Shown here piece by piece: positions 13,463 to 22,919 of a stretch of DNA of 64,000 nt (within the stretch, counting starts at the first letter, position 1; every line of letters starts with the position of its first letter). The DNA is from Streptomyces sp. MNU76 (GTDB lineage: Bacteria > Actinomycetota > Actinomycetes > Streptomycetales > Streptomycetaceae), in the NCBI RefSeq assembly GCF_020982545.1, contig NZ_JAJKLK010000002.1, positions 1 through 64,000 on the forward strand, given 5' to 3'. Both the position numbers and the translations under genes were made by a program. The notes beneath the pieces were generated by a model. That model saw nothing but the letters and a program-made list of their open reading frames with translations, was not told the origin of the DNA and did no database searches.

Positions 13463-13501
13463 GGCGGCGCCGCGCCCACGGCCTTCGGGCGCGGCGCCGC
13501 C
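13463..13501 (+). terminator. Perfect 15-bp hairpin between GH42 and GH53 genes
   Basis: GGCGGCGCCGCGCCC (13463-13477) pairs exactly with 13487-13501 around a 9-base loop. It lies 46 bp before the GH53 start, and together with the preceding hairpin would let intracellular and secreted enzymes be expressed at different levels. It has no U-run. Confidence 0.5.
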
Positions 13502-13547
13502 ACAGCACCGCAACACCCGGCTCCCCACCTTCGTCGAAGGGACGACG

Positions 13548-15116
13548 ATGTTCCACGCGAGACGTGCCCTCAGGGCCCTGCTCATACCGCTGTTCGCGGG
13601 TCTGGCGCTCACCACCGTGCCCGCCGGCCCGGCACACGCCGCCGCCACGCTCACCAACGGGGGCTTCGAGTCCGACGGCACCGGGACCGCGACGCCGGCC
13701 GGCTGGTCGACGTACTCGGCGGGCGGGCAGAACGCCGCCTCCTTCACCGAGTCCGGCGGTCACGGCGGCAGTCACCGCCTCACCCACTGGTCGTCCTCCG
13801 CCTACAAGGTGGAGACGTACCAGTACCTGTCCGGCCTGACCAACGGGAACTACAAGCTCACCGCGTGGGTGCGCTCCGGCGGCGGCCAGAACTCCGCGTA
13901 CCTCGCGCTGAAGAACTGCGGCAGCGCCGAGCAGCGCACCGACATCCCGGTCTCCGCCAGTGGCTGGATCCGGATCGTCACCTCGATCGCGGTGGCCAAC
14001 AACCAGTGCACCATCAGCGTCAACTCCGACGCCCGTGCCGGGAACTGGATCAACGTCGACGACCTGACCTTCGCGTCCGGGACGACGGGCGTGCCCATCA
14101 AGGGCTCCGACGTGTCCTCGCTCGTCAAGAGCGAGGCCAAGGGCGGCGTCTACAGGAACAGCTCCGGCACCACCGGCGACGCCCTCGCCATCCTCAAGGG
14201 CGCAGGCCAGAACTACGCACGCCTCAAGGTCTGGGTGAACCCCGCCGACGGCTACAACAACAAGACCCGCGTGCTCGCCGCCGCCAAGCGCGTCAAGGCG
14301 CAGGGCATGAAGCTCCTGGTCGACTTCCACTACTCGGACACCTGGGCGGACCCGGGCGCCCAGACCGTGCCGTCCGCGTGGACCGGTCACTCCTACAGCC
14401 AGCTGCGGACAGACGTCTACAACCACACCTACGACGTCCTCAACGCCCTCAAGGCGCAGGGCACCACCGCCGACATGGTCCAGGTCGGCAACGAGATCAA
14501 CGGCGGCATGCTGTGGTCGGCGGGCTCCACCTCCAACTGGTCGCAGCTCGCCGGACTGCTCAACTCCGGCTACGACGCGGTCAAGGCGGTCAACTCCTCC
14601 ACCCAGGTGGCGCTGCACCTCGCCAAGGGCGGGGACCTGTCCGGCACCCGCTGGTGGTTCGACAACGCCGTCTCCCAGGGCGTGAAGTTCGATGTCATCG
14701 GCCTGTCGTACTACGGCTACTGGCACGGCACGCTCGCCGACTTCCAGACCACGCTGGACGACGCGGCGTCCCGCTACGCCAAGCCGGTGTTCGTCGCCGA
14801 GACGGCGTACCCGTTCCGGCTGGACAGCGAGGACGCGCACGAGAACATCATCGACCTGTCGAGCGAGCTGGTGTCCGGCTACCCGGCCACCACCGCCGGT
14901 CAGACCCGGTGGATGAAGGACATCGCGAGCATCGTCGAGGCCGTCCCGAACGGCCGTGGTCTCGGGATCTTCTACTGGGAGTCGACGTGGACCGCGGTCG
15001 ACGGCAACGGCTGGGACCCGACGGACGCGGCCTCCGGGAACGGGTGGGAGAACCAGGCGCTGTTCGGATACGACGACAGGCTGCTGCCGGCGGCGGCGTG
15101 GTTCAGCCACCGGTGA
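13548..15116 (+). CDS. Secreted GH53 arabinogalactan endo-beta-1,4-galactanase with N-terminal CBM
   Basis: A 522-residue secreted endo-galactanase. A signal peptide (MFHARRALRALLIPLFAGLA..., cleavage after AHA at about residue 34) is followed by a carbohydrate-binding module at about 36-180 (TLTNGGFESDGTGTATPAGW, NWINVDDLTF), similar to CBM61-type modules found on other GH53 enzymes. The catalytic barrel begins GSDVSSLVKSEAKGGVYRN; the acid/base Glu is in VQVGNEINGGMLW and the nucleophile Glu in FVAETAYPFR. AAGG lies 7 nt before the ATG; upstream in-frame codons are non-coding. Its products would be taken up by the adjacent transporter and cleaved by GH42. Confidence 0.93.
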   Translation: MFHARRALRALLIPLFAGLALTTVPAGPAHAAATLTNGGFESDGTGTATPAGWSTYSAGGQNAASFTESGGHGGSHRLTHWSSSAYKVETYQYLSGLTNGNYKLTAWVRSGGGQNSAYLALKNCGSAEQRTDIPVSASGWIRIVTSIAVANNQCTISVNSDARAGNWINVDDLTFASGTTGVPIKGSDVSSLVKSEAKGGVYRNSSGTTGDALAILKGAGQNYARLKVWVNPADGYNNKTRVLAAAKRVKAQGMKLLVDFHYSDTWADPGAQTVPSAWTGHSYSQLRTDVYNHTYDVLNALKAQGTTADMVQVGNEINGGMLWSAGSTSNWSQLAGLLNSGYDAVKAVNSSTQVALHLAKGGDLSGTRWWFDNAVSQGVKFDVIGLSYYGYWHGTLADFQTTLDDAASRYAKPVFVAETAYPFRLDSEDAHENIIDLSSELVSGYPATTAGQTRWMKDIASIVEAVPNGRGLGIFYWESTWTAVDGNGWDPTDAASGNGWENQALFGYDDRLLPAAAWFSHR

Positions 15117-15159
15117 ATACGGGCGACGGGTCCGTGGTGACAGCGCGGGCCGGTGGGGG

Positions 15160-15200
15160 CCGGTCGCGCAGTTTCCCGCGCCCCTGAAGGGGCGCGCCGG
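15160..15200. repeat. Streptomyces-type dispersed palindromic repeat
   Basis: The segment around CGCGCAGTTTCCCGCGCCCC, with CCCCTGAAGGGG as its palindromic centre, lies 45 bp after the GH53 stop. A close relative occurs at 22733-22830. Such GC-rich repeats are scattered between genes in Streptomyces; it may serve as a 3' hairpin for GH53. Confidence 0.6.
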
Positions 15201-15329
15201 AGGGGCCGTACGTTTCGACGTGCGGCCCCCTCCGGCCGCTCAGCCGCCGAGGAACGCGTGCAGTGAGGTGGCCATGGCTGTGACGAAGGTGTCCCGGACC
15301 CGCTCGGGGAGGCGGTCCAGGGCGAGGTT

Positions 15330-15711
15330 AGGGGGTTGCCAACTGCTTGCCGGGGAGTGCGTACGAGGGTGGATGAGCTCGATCGTGTGATGATCGGCTT
15401 CCGGGTTTGCGACGGTGTGGGCTGTTCGGGCTACGGTGAGCGGGCGATCCGGGACACCGGGAACGGAGCCGGCGTGCGGAGCCGCCTTTCCTCCGGAGAG
15501 AGGGTCCGGGGCCTCTCCGTCGCCCTCTGTCCGTACCCACCTGGCCAGGTCGTGAGGGAACCGGCCTCCCGGGACGGACCACGTACAGGATGCGTGTCGC
15601 CGCCCCGGGGTTGAGTACGCCGGGGACCTGGGGGTACCTCCCACGCCCTTGAGGCAGTGGGGGAACGCCCAAGACCGTTCGGGGCGTGCGGCTGGGCGGA
15701 CTCACTCATGC
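15330..15711. other. About 380-bp non-coding insertion inside the ATP-grasp gene
   Basis: Flanking sequence on both sides is ATP-grasp coding (LVELEDLN upstream, LALDRLPERV downstream). The inserted segment has no convincing gene or transposase; long open frames across it are in low-quality codons. It contains a dispersed palindromic repeat near the gene-proximal end. I could not identify clear terminal inverted repeats or a target duplication, so the mechanism is unknown. Confidence 0.5.
15628..15690. repeat. Short palindromic repeat, copy 1
   Basis: Contains GGGGGTACCTCCCACGCCCT followed by a matching GGCAGTGGGGGAA part; a closely similar copy in the opposite orientation is at 41801-41836. 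It lies within the insertion that breaks the ATP-grasp gene. Confidence 0.65.
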
Positions 15712-16347
15712 TCAGTCCCCAGGAACGGTTGAGGTCCTCCAGTTCGACCAGGCGGACGTCGCCCCAGGTCAGGCCCGTCAGCTCGGGGCCGGTCAGGAAG
15801 CGCAGGCCGAGGGAGTCCGCGCCGGCCTTCGGCTTCACCGCGTACGAGGCGGACTTCGGCAGCCGCGTGAGGTCCTCGGGCCGGTCGACGGTGGGGATGA
15901 CCGGGTACCCGGCGCCGGTGAGGTCCAGCAGGTACTGCTTGCCGACCATGTCGGCGCGGCCGGTCAGTGGGTTGTAGACGCGGGTGCCGAGTGCCGTCGC
16001 CCGCTCGCGGAAGGCGTCGTACGCCTCCTGGTGGTGCAGGACGGGCCCGCTGTTGCGGACCACGACCGCGTCGAAGCCGTCCAGCAGGGCCGCCGCGTCC
16101 AGCGGGCGGCACAGGGCGATGTCGAACTCCGCGCGCAGCCGGGAGGTGAGGAAGATGTCCTCGTCGCAGTACCGCCGCCCCCGGGCCGGATAGGCGAGGT
16201 CGGTGACGTACAGCAGGCGGCGGCGGACGGGCACGGCGGTCTCCCTGGTCGGTGACGGCCAACCTAACCCGAGTGGCCTGTGGGGCGGCTCGGCCCCTGC
16301 CAGGATGGAGCGGCGCGGGCGATCGGGCGGACTTTCGGGAGGCGGAC

Positions 16348-17724
16348 ATGACGGGCAGCACGGTTTCACGGGGCGCCGCACTGGTACCGGAGGCGTTCGT
16401 CGGGATCGGCGGGCGCGGGCCCGAGGACGTGGTCGCCGACGGGCGTGGCCGGGTGCTGACCGGTGTCGAGGACGGCCGGGTCCTGCGGGTGGACGGGCTC
16501 GCGGAGCCGGGGCGGGCCCGGGTCGAGACGCTCGCCGAGACCGGCGGCAGGCCCCTCGGCCTCGAACTCCTCCCGGACGGGGACCTGTTGGTGTGCGACG
16601 CCGAGCGGGGGCTGCTGCGGGTAGGGACCGGTGACGGCACTGTGCGGGTGCTCGCCGACGAGGTGCGCGGTGAGCGGCTGCGGTTCTGCAGCAATGCCGT
16701 GGCGCTTGCCGACGGGACGGTCTTCTTCACGGTCTCCAGCCGCCGATACCCCCTCCACCACTGGATCGGCGACATCGTCGAGCACACCGGGACCGGGCGG
16801 CTGCTGCGTCTCGCGCCGGGGGCGGGGGAACCCGAAGTCGTCCTGGAGGGGCTCCAGTTCGCCAACGGTCTCGCACCCTCCGCCGACGAGTCCTTCCTCG
16901 TGGTCGCCGAGACGGGCGCCCGGCGCCTGACCCGCGTCCACCTCACGGGGGCCGGGGCCGGCACGAGCGAGCCCTTCGTCGAGGACCTGCCGGGCACGCC
17001 CGACAACATGTGGCGCGACCCCGGGAGCGGACTGCTGTGGGGGGCGCTGGCCGGACCGCGCATCGGCGCCCTCGACCGGCTGCACCGCGCGAGTCCGGCC
17101 GTGCGCGGCGCCGCGAGCCGGATGGCGGTCCGGGCGCCGTTCCGGCCCCTCGGGTTCGCCGGGGTCGTCGCGGTCGACGACGAGGCACACACGGTCCACA
17201 CCCTCGTCGACCGCCGTTCCCGCTTCCGCATGGTCACGAGCGCGTGCGTGACGGAGGGGCGGCTGATCCTCGGAAGCCTGTGGGAACGGGGCATCGCGGT
17301 GTGCGAGCTGCCGGGGGAGGCGGGCCGAGGACAGCCCGAGGCCGGGTACGGGGGCGTGCGGTGCTGTGAGGGCCCGCGTTACGCTGGTGAACGGCCACGA
17401 GACTCCTCGCGGCGCGGCGGTGGGGCCCGCCGTACCCGAACCGCGGCATCGATGCCGACAACGGTCCCTGCTTGCGACGGATCGCGCCCGGACACCCGGG
17501 CCCCGGCGAGTAGGAGACGTCTGCGCATGACAGTGCCCCCACCGACAGGGTCCGGTCCTCCACGACCACCCGCCCGTCCCCACGGACCGTCCCCTGGCGG
17601 GGCCAGGGACTCGTTGTCGGATGCGTCGCCGTCGGCGGCGCATCCGGCGCTACGGCCCGCTACGGCGTGTCGCTGCTGTGGCCCGCGCAGCCCGGTCACT
17701 TCCCGTGGAGCACGTTCTGGGTGA
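16348..17724 (+). CDS. SMP-30/strictosidine-synthase-like beta-propeller protein
   Basis: The protein has the six-bladed propeller pattern of the SMP-30/gluconolactonase/strictosidine-synthase superfamily ([98 protein letters not shown]). Substrate is unknown; relatives hydrolyse lactones or bind metals. The ATG at 16348 has GGAGG 6 nt upstream. Homology ends near 17330 ([14 protein letters not shown]), but the frame stays open to 17724 and overlaps crcB. One extra G in the run at 17351-17354 would place a TGA at 17367-17369, so the true end is probably there (340 residues). Confidence 0.75.
   Translation: MTGSTVSRGAALVPEAFVGIGGRGPEDVVADGRGRVLTGVEDGRVLRVDGLAEPGRARVETLAETGGRPLGLELLPDGDLLVCDAERGLLRVGTGDGTVRVLADEVRGERLRFCSNAVALADGTVFFTVSSRRYPLHHWIGDIVEHTGTGRLLRLAPGAGEPEVVLEGLQFANGLAPSADESFLVVAETGARRLTRVHLTGAGAGTSEPFVEDLPGTPDNMWRDPGSGLLWGALAGPRIGALDRLHRASPAVRGAASRMAVRAPFRPLGFAGVVAVDDEAHTVHTLVDRRSRFRMVTSACVTEGRLILGSLWERGIAVCELPGEAGRGQPEAGYGGVRCCEGPRYAGERPRDSSRRGGGARRTRTAASMPTTVPACDGSRPDTRAPASRRRLRMTVPPPTGSGPPRPPARPHGPSPGGARDSLSDASPSAAHPALRPATACRCCGPRSPVTSRGARSG
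17370..17526 (+). promoter_or_regulatory. Leader region in front of the fluoride-exporter operon
   Basis: A GC-rich stretch before crcB with several self-complementary segments (for example GCGGCGGTGGGGCCCGCCG). A GACTCCT at 17401-17407 recalls the end of crcB-motif fluoride riboswitches, but I could not find the conserved pseudoknot elements, so I do not call a riboswitch. AGGAG lies 9 nt before the crcB ATG. Confidence 0.3.
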
Positions 17725-17996
17725 ACATCGTCGGCTGCTTCGTGATCGGCCTCTTCATGGTCGTGATCACGGACGTGTGGGCAGCCCATCGGCTGGTGCG
17801 GCCCTTCTTCGGCACCGGTGTGCTCGGCGGCTTCACCACCTTCTCGGCGTACGTCGTCGACGTCGAGCGGCTGGTGGACGAAGGGCACCCCCGTACGGCC
17901 CTCGCCTATCTCGCCGCCACCCTTCTCGCCGCCCTGGCCGCCGTCTGGCTGGCGGCGGCCACGGCACGCCGGGCCCTCGCGCGGAGGCGGCCATGA
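17527..17996 (+). CDS. crcB: Fluoride exporter CrcB/Fluc, first subunit, frameshifted near the start as read
   Basis: A small four-helix fluoride channel subunit. From about 17604 the frame reads [20 protein letters not shown], then [38 protein letters not shown] and a C-terminal membrane helix, all typical of CrcB. The ATG with a good Shine-Dalgarno (AGGAG) at 17527 is in a different frame; adding one C to the C5 run at 17536-17540 joins them into a 156-residue protein, normal for the family. The GTG at 17667 lacks a binding site and would remove helix 1. Stop overlaps the next gene as ATGA. Confidence 0.82.
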
Positions 17997-18382
17997 CAAG
18001 CTCTGGACGGCAGCGGCTCACCGGTCCGGCACTCCGTCTCACCGTGGTGATCGGCGAGCAGGACACCTGGCACCACAAGCCGCTCTACAGCGAGATCGTG
18101 CACCGCGCACACGCCGCGGGTCTTGCGGGCGCCAGTGTCTTCCGGGGCATCGAGGGTTTCGGTGCCTCCTCGGTCGTCCACACCTCGCGGCTGCTCTCGC
18201 TCAGCGAGGACCTGCCGGTCGCGGTGATCATCGTGGACACGGAGGAGCGCGTCCGGGCCTTCCTGCCCCGACTGGAGGAACTGCTCAACGAGGGGGAGGG
18301 GCTGGTGGTGCTGGACGAGTGCGAGATCGTCGGTCGGCACGACCCGGCCGCGCCCTCGGCGGAAGGTAAGAGGTCCACGTGA
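17993..18382 (+). CDS. DUF190 protein of the fluoride operon
   Basis: A 129-residue cytoplasmic protein of the DUF190 family, a PII-like fold often encoded next to crcB. Recognisable text is [60 protein letters not shown] and [11 protein letters not shown]. The exact role is unknown; the constant linkage with CrcB suggests regulation of fluoride export. It overlaps both neighbours (ATGA upstream, GTGA downstream), so the three-gene unit is translationally coupled. Confidence 0.88.
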   Translation: MTSSGRQRLTGPALRLTVVIGEQDTWHHKPLYSEIVHRAHAAGLAGASVFRGIEGFGASSVVHTSRLLSLSEDLPVAVIIVDTEERVRAFLPRLEELLNEGEGLVVLDECEIVGRHDPAAPSAEGKRST

Positions 18383-18753
18383 ACTGGCTGCTCGTCGTCG
18401 TCGGCGCGATGGTGGGCGCGCCCCTGCGCTATCTCACCGACCGGGCCGTGCAGTCCCGCCACGACACGGTCTTCCCCTGGGGGACCTTCATCGTGAACGT
18501 CGCCGGATCGCTGGTCCTCGGAGTTCTCACCGGTGCCGTGGCGGCCGGTGCAGCCTCCTCCCACCTGCAGCTTCTCCTGGGCACGGGACTCTGCGGGGCG
18601 CTCACCACGTACTCGACCTTCTCGTACGAGACCCTGCGCCTGGCCCAGGACGGCGCGCGCCTGCACGCCGTCGTCAACGTGACGGCGAGCGTGGTGGCCG
18701 GGCTGGGCGCGGCCTTCGTGGGGGTGTCGGCGGCGGAGGCCCTGTGGAGGTGA
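18379..18753 (+). CDS. crcB: Fluoride exporter CrcB/Fluc, second subunit
   Basis: A 124-residue four-helix membrane protein with the conserved CrcB features [30 protein letters not shown] and [20 protein letters not shown]. Gram-positive Fluc channels are often encoded as two different homologues that may act together. The GTG start overlaps the DUF190 stop. Together the three genes form a fluoride-resistance operon. Confidence 0.92.
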   Translation: MNWLLVVVGAMVGAPLRYLTDRAVQSRHDTVFPWGTFIVNVAGSLVLGVLTGAVAAGAASSHLQLLLGTGLCGALTTYSTFSYETLRLAQDGARLHAVVNVTASVVAGLGAAFVGVSAAEALWR

Positions 18754-18803
18754 GCCGGGGTCTTACCCGGCTGTAGTACGACTGACTGTGCCGAATCGCC
18801 GCG

Positions 18804-19337
18804 ACGATCCCGATCGTCGTCGTGGGGCTGGCCGCCCGGTCGCTGATCGAGGGGCCGCTCGCCTCCCTGTGGGTGGTGGCCGGCTCCCTGATCGTCGGCA
18901 GCGGTGTGATGTGGGTCGCCGAGCAGGTGGGCCGGCGCAGGCGCGCGGAGGAGGACACCCGGTTCCGGGACGCGATGCTCGTCGGCGGTTCGCAGATCCT
19001 CGCTTTGCTGTTCCCCGGTTTCTCCCGCTCCGGCGCCACCATGTCCACCGCGCTGCTGCTCGACCTCGACCGCGTCGCCGCCACCCGACTCTCCTTCTTC
19101 CTCGGTATCCCGGCTCTCACCGGCGCCGGTCTGTACGAGCTGAAGGACGCCCTCGGCGCGGGGGTGGGCGCGGCCCCGCTGATCGCCGGCACCACCGTGT
19201 CGTTCGCGGTCGCGTACGCCTCGGTCGCCTGGCTGCTGAAGTTCGTGACCAGGCACTCCTTCCAGGTGTTCGTGTCGTACCGGATCGTCGTCGGCGTGCT
19301 GCTGTTCGGACTGCTCGCGGCCGGTGGCCTCAGCTGA
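18804..19337 (+). pseudogene. uppP: 5'-truncated undecaprenyl-diphosphatase gene (uppP/bacA remnant)
   Basis: The readable part begins at [17 protein letters not shown] and contains the second catalytic motif ([20 protein letters not shown]) plus the C-terminal helices ([20 protein letters not shown]). UppP is normally about 270-280 residues; roughly the first 100, including the Glu-rich motif and PISSSAH, are absent and no upstream frame supplies them. The remnant begins about 50 bp after the crcB operon, as if a deletion removed the 5' end. It cannot be an active phosphatase. Confidence 0.82.
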
Positions 19338-19420
19338 CGTGGCCCGCAGGGCGCGGCCGGCGCCCGGCACGCAGCGGATCCACCACCGCCCATGACCTGG
19401 AAGATCGAATACAGGCCCCC

Positions 19421-19457
19421 TTGACAGCCGCCTCCGGTCACCCGCAGGATCACCCCC
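19421..19457 (+). promoter_or_regulatory. Probable leaderless promoter of the FadR-type regulator
   Basis: TTGACA (19421-19426), an 18-bp spacer and CAGGAT (19445-19450) end 7 bp before the GTG start at 19458, while no Shine-Dalgarno is visible. Transcription would start at or next to the GTG. Confidence 0.6.
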
Positions 19458-20189
19458 GTGAACCTGTCAGACAGCCAGACAGGTGGCTCGGCACCCCGGC
19501 GCGTCAGCGCCATGGAAGCGGTGCTCACCCACCTCCGCGACGCCATCGAGCGCGGCAAGTACGCCATCGGGGACAAGCTCCCCTCGGAGGCGGAGCTCTG
19601 CCGACAGCTCGAAGTGAGCCGACCGGTCCTGCGCGAGGCGCTGCGCGCCCTCCAGGTGATGGGGCTGACCCAGTCCCGCACCGGCAAGGGCACCTTCGTG
19701 ATCGCGAACGCCGTCGAGGACCCCACCTTCGGCGACTACGCGGCCAGCGACCTGCTGGAGGTGCGCCGGCACGTGGAGATCCCGGTCGCCGGGTACGCGG
19801 CGGTGCGCCGCACCCCGGAGAACCTGGACCATCTGGCCCATCTGCTGGACCGGATGGAGCGGGAGACCGACACCACTGCCTGGGTCGCGATGGACACCCT
19901 CTTCCACCTGGCCGTGGCCGAAGCCGCCCAGAACCCGGTGTTCCGCCGGGTGATCGAGGAGATCCGGGACGCACTGGCCCGCCAGTCGGCCTTCCTCAAC
20001 GAACTCGGCGGCCGGCGCGAGCAGTCCAACCGAGAGCACCGGGCCATCGTCGAGGCGCTGATCGACGGTTCCGAACACGACGCGGTGGAGGCCATGTCCC
20101 ACCACCTCGACCGCGTCGAGAACACCCTCACCGACATCGTGCGTTCCCCGCGCACGGACAGCTCCACGGAAGGCGGACCCGAGGCGTGA
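19458..20189 (+). CDS. FadR-family (GntR) transcriptional regulator of the asparagine operon
   Basis: A 243-residue GntR regulator. The winged helix-turn-helix spans about residues 18-85 ([44 protein letters not shown]), followed by the all-helical FCD effector domain (about 95-225: [52 protein letters not shown]). Acidic FCD ligands are usual in this family; amino or dicarboxylic acids such as aspartate would fit here (inference). It is the first gene of the unit, and its TGA overlaps the permease start as GTGA, so it is probably autoregulated. Confidence 0.88.
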   Translation: MNLSDSQTGGSAPRRVSAMEAVLTHLRDAIERGKYAIGDKLPSEAELCRQLEVSRPVLREALRALQVMGLTQSRTGKGTFVIANAVEDPTFGDYAASDLLEVRRHVEIPVAGYAAVRRTPENLDHLAHLLDRMERETDTTAWVAMDTLFHLAVAEAAQNPVFRRVIEEIRDALARQSAFLNELGGRREQSNREHRAIVEALIDGSEHDAVEAMSHHLDRVENTLTDIVRSPRTDSSTEGGPEA

Positions 20190-21634
20190 GCGAGCAGTCC
20201 CTCGAGAAAGACGCCGTACAGGCCGGGCAGCCGACGGCCCACGTCGACGCCGGAGACGCCGGCTACAGCAAGTCCCTCAAGTCCCGCCACGTCAACATGA
20301 TCGCCATCGGCGGCGCGATCGGCACCGGCCTCTTCCTCGGCGCCGGCGGCCGTCTCGTCGACGCCGGCCCGTCCCTGTTCATCGCCTACGCGGTCTGCGG
20401 AGTCTTCGCCTTCCTCGTCGTCCGTGCCCTCGGCGAACTGGTCCTCTACCGGCCCTCGTCCGGCGCCTTCGTGTCCTACGCCCGGGAGTTCCTGGGGGAG
20501 AAGGGCGCGTACACGGCCGGCTGGATGTACTTCCTGAACTGGGCCACCACCGGTATCGCCGACATCACCGCGGTCGCCCTCTACACCCACTACTGGGGCA
20601 TGTTCTCCGACATCCCCCAGTGGGTCATCGCGCTCATCGCGCTCGGGGTCGTCCTCGCCGTGAACCTGATCTCGGTGAAGATGTTCGGCGAACTGGAGTT
20701 CTGGTTCGCGATCATCAAGGTGGGCGCGCTCGTCACCTTCATGCTGATCGGCATCTTCCTGCTGGTCACCCAGCAGCCGGTCGACGGCCACACCCCCGGC
20801 CCGTCCCTGATCACCGACAACGGCGGCATCTTTCCCAACGGTCTACTGCCCATGCTGCTGATCATCCAGGGTGTCGTCTTCGCCTACGCCTCCGTCGAAC
20901 TGGTCGGCGTCGCGGCGGGCGAGACGGAGAACCCCGAGAAGGTCATGCCGAAGGCGATCAACTCGATCATGTGGCGCGTCGGTCTGTTCTACGTCGGCTC
21001 CGTCCTGCTGCTGGCGATGCTGCTGCCCTGGTCCTCGTACAAGGCCGGCGAGAGCCCCTTCGTCACGGTGCTCTCCAACATCGGCGTCCCGGCGGCCGGC
21101 GGCATCATGAACCTGGTCGTGATGACCGCGGCCATGTCCTCGCTCAACTCGGGCCTGTACTCCACCGGCCGCATCCTGCGCTCCATGGCGATGGCGGGCT
21201 CCGCCCCGAAGTTCACCGGCGTGATGAGCCGCAACCAGGTCCCCTACGGCGGCATCCTGCTCACCAGCGGTATCTGTGTGCTGGGCGTCGGGCTGAACTT
21301 CGTGGTCCCGGCCGACGCGTTCGAGATCGTGCTCAACTTCGCCGCGATCGGCATCATCTGCACCTGGGGCATGATCATGATCTGTCACCTGGTGTTCTGG
21401 CAGAAGACCGAGAAGGGCGAGCTGACCCGGCCGAGCTACCGGCTGCCCGGCTCCCCGTGGACCGAACTGGTGACCCTGTTCTTCCTGGCGTCGGTCCTGG
21501 TCCTGATGTACGCGGACGGCGGCGCGGGCCGCACGACCGTGCTGTGCCTGCCCCTCATCGTGCTGGCGCTGATCGCGGGGTGGTTCGGCGTGCGTCGCCG
21601 GGTCGCCCAGCAGTCGGCCGGAGTGAAGAAGTGA
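20186..21634 (+). CDS. ansP: L-asparagine/amino-acid permease (AnsP type)
   Basis: A 482-residue APC-superfamily transporter with about 12 membrane segments. The signature [20 protein letters not shown] is followed by [60 protein letters not shown] and [18 protein letters not shown], as in AnsP/GabP-like permeases. Asparagine as substrate is inferred from the asparaginase, aspartase and glutaminase genes that follow. GTG start and stop both overlap neighbours (GTGA), so regulator, permease and asparaginase are coupled. Confidence 0.88.
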   Translation: MSEQSLEKDAVQAGQPTAHVDAGDAGYSKSLKSRHVNMIAIGGAIGTGLFLGAGGRLVDAGPSLFIAYAVCGVFAFLVVRALGELVLYRPSSGAFVSYAREFLGEKGAYTAGWMYFLNWATTGIADITAVALYTHYWGMFSDIPQWVIALIALGVVLAVNLISVKMFGELEFWFAIIKVGALVTFMLIGIFLLVTQQPVDGHTPGPSLITDNGGIFPNGLLPMLLIIQGVVFAYASVELVGVAAGETENPEKVMPKAINSIMWRVGLFYVGSVLLLAMLLPWSSYKAGESPFVTVLSNIGVPAAGGIMNLVVMTAAMSSLNSGLYSTGRILRSMAMAGSAPKFTGVMSRNQVPYGGILLTSGICVLGVGLNFVVPADAFEIVLNFAAIGIICTWGMIMICHLVFWQKTEKGELTRPSYRLPGSPWTELVTLFFLASVLVLMYADGGAGRTTVLCLPLIVLALIAGWFGVRRRVAQQSAGVKK

Positions 21635-22689
21635 TCCACGCCGTGACGTACGACCCCACGACCACCGGCGCCTCGGCGATCCCTGCGGCTCCGGTGGCCG
21701 CGGCCCCCGCGATCCGGGAACCGCTGCACGCCCCCGTCGCCCACCTCGTACGCGGAGGTGTCATCGAGGGCATCCACCACGGCTCCGTCGTGGTGCTGGG
21801 TGCCGACGGGGAGGTGGAACTCCAACTCGGCGACATCGAGGCGGCGTTCTACCCCCGGTCGGCGCTCAAGCCGGTCCAGGCCGTGGCGATGCTGCGCGCC
21901 GGACTCCCCCTGGACGGCGAACTGCTGTCGCTGACCGCCGCCAGCCACTCCGGCGAGGAACGCCACCTCGCCGGAGCCCGGCGGATCCTGGAGCTGGCCG
22001 GCGTCACCGAGGCCGACCTGCGCAACGTCACCGACATGCCGTACGACCCGGCCGTCCGCGACGTGTGGATACGCGAGGGGAGGCAGCCCTCCCGTCTCGC
22101 GCAGAACTGCTCCGGCAAGCACGCCGCCATGCTCTACACCTGCAAGCTCAACGGCTGGTCCCTGGACGACTACCTCGACCCGGCCCACCCCCTGCAGCAG
22201 GCCATCGCGGAGATCGTCGAGGACCTCACCGGGCAGGCCGTCGCCCGGGTGACCGTCGACGGCTGCGGCGCGCCCCTGTTCTCCGTCTCCCTGCACGGTC
22301 TCGCCCGCGCCCTCGCCCGGATCACCACCGCAGCCGAGGGCACCCCCGAGCGCACCGTCGCCGACGCCATGCGCGAACACGCCGAGATGGCCTCCGGCGC
22401 CGGACGCGACGTCGCCGAGCTGATGCGGGCCGTGCCCGGACTGCTCACCAAGGACGGCTTCGAGGGCGTCCAGGTCGCCGTGCTGCCCGACGGCCGGGCC
22501 GTCGCCGTGAAGATCGCCGACGGCGCGAACCGGGCCCGGGTGCCGGTGACCGCGGCGGCGCTCGTACGGGCCGGGGTCGATCCCGAGACTCTCGCCGGGT
22601 TCTCGGGTGAGGCGCTGCTCGGGGGCGGGCGGGAAGTGGGTCGGGTCAGTGCGGTGCGGGCGCTGGATCCGATGCCGCGTCTGCCCTGA
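21631..22689 (+). CDS. L-asparaginase II family protein
   Basis: A 352-residue asparaginase of the short actinobacterial/rhizobial type, which converts asparagine to aspartate and ammonia. Conserved text includes [100 protein letters not shown] and [20 protein letters not shown]. No signal peptide, so it is cytoplasmic and acts on asparagine imported by the coupled permease. The GTG overlaps the permease stop. An intergenic palindrome follows before aspA. Confidence 0.9.
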   Translation: MIHAVTYDPTTTGASAIPAAPVAAAPAIREPLHAPVAHLVRGGVIEGIHHGSVVVLGADGEVELQLGDIEAAFYPRSALKPVQAVAMLRAGLPLDGELLSLTAASHSGEERHLAGARRILELAGVTEADLRNVTDMPYDPAVRDVWIREGRQPSRLAQNCSGKHAAMLYTCKLNGWSLDDYLDPAHPLQQAIAEIVEDLTGQAVARVTVDGCGAPLFSVSLHGLARALARITTAAEGTPERTVADAMREHAEMASGAGRDVAELMRAVPGLLTKDGFEGVQVAVLPDGRAVAVKIADGANRARVPVTAAALVRAGVDPETLAGFSGEALLGGGREVGRVSAVRALDPMPRLP

Positions 22690-22732
22690 CGGGTGGCTGC
22701 GTTGTCGGGTGCGGGCCCGGTGGGGCTTCTCT

Positions 22733-22830
22733 CGCAGTTCCCGCGCCCCTGAAAAGCGGGGCTGCGCCCTGCTTTCGTGCCCGAAGCACGGGGCGCAGCC
22801 CGGCTCTTCAGGGGCGCGGGGAACTGCGCG
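22733..22830. repeat. Long imperfect palindrome (dispersed Streptomyces repeat)
   Basis: Outer arms of about 20 bp (CGCAGTTCCCGCGCCCCTGA and its near-complement ending in GGGGAACTGCGCG) enclose inner arms GGGCTGCGCCC / GGGCGCAGCCC, so almost 100 bp can fold into one cruciform or RNA hairpin. The left outer arm has one C less than the right. It lies between the asparaginase and aspA genes and may act as a processing or attenuation site. Confidence 0.75.
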
Positions 22831-22919
22831 ACCAGCCCCCACCCACCCGCACCCGACGACGCACCCACCCCACCCCGACCACCAACTCACCCGCAGCTCA
22901 CGAAAGAAGGCCCCCTGCC

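Larger units (their letters stand above)
15240..16234 (-). pseudogene. Broken ATP-grasp (glutathione-synthetase-like) gene
   Basis: The first ~170 residues (VRRRLLYVTDLAYPARG, DAVVVRNSGPVLHHQEAYDA, GRADMVGKQYLLDL, SYAVKPKAGADSLGLRFL) match the N-terminal half of an ATP-grasp protein. The text then jumps from LTWGDV straight to RLVELEDLN, a motif that should come about 80 residues later, so the central ATP-grasp region is deleted. After LEDLN the frame enters foreign sequence, and the true C-terminus (LALDRLPERVRDTFVTAM, ending LHAFLGG) only resumes near 15330. The gene therefore has both an internal deletion and an insertion of about 380 bp. It cannot be functional. The start is a GTG at 16234. 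Confidence 0.75.

Noticed and set aside
15431..15644. Real proteins in the open frames within the ATP-grasp insertion
   Set aside because: The frames consist of Arg/Pro/Ser-rich text typical of antisense or wrong-frame GC-rich DNA and have no start signals.
16252..16347. Longer N-terminus for the SMP-30 protein
   Set aside because: GGAGG sits just before the ATG at 16348 and homology begins after it.
17390..17410. Fluoride riboswitch call before crcB
   Set aside because: Only the short GACTCCT word matches; the 5' GATG-containing helix and pseudoknot partner are missing.
18788..20185. One giant fusion of the uppP remnant frame with the permease frame
   Set aside because: The open frame from 18788 is an antisense-like run-on; the permease starts at the coupled GTG at 20186.
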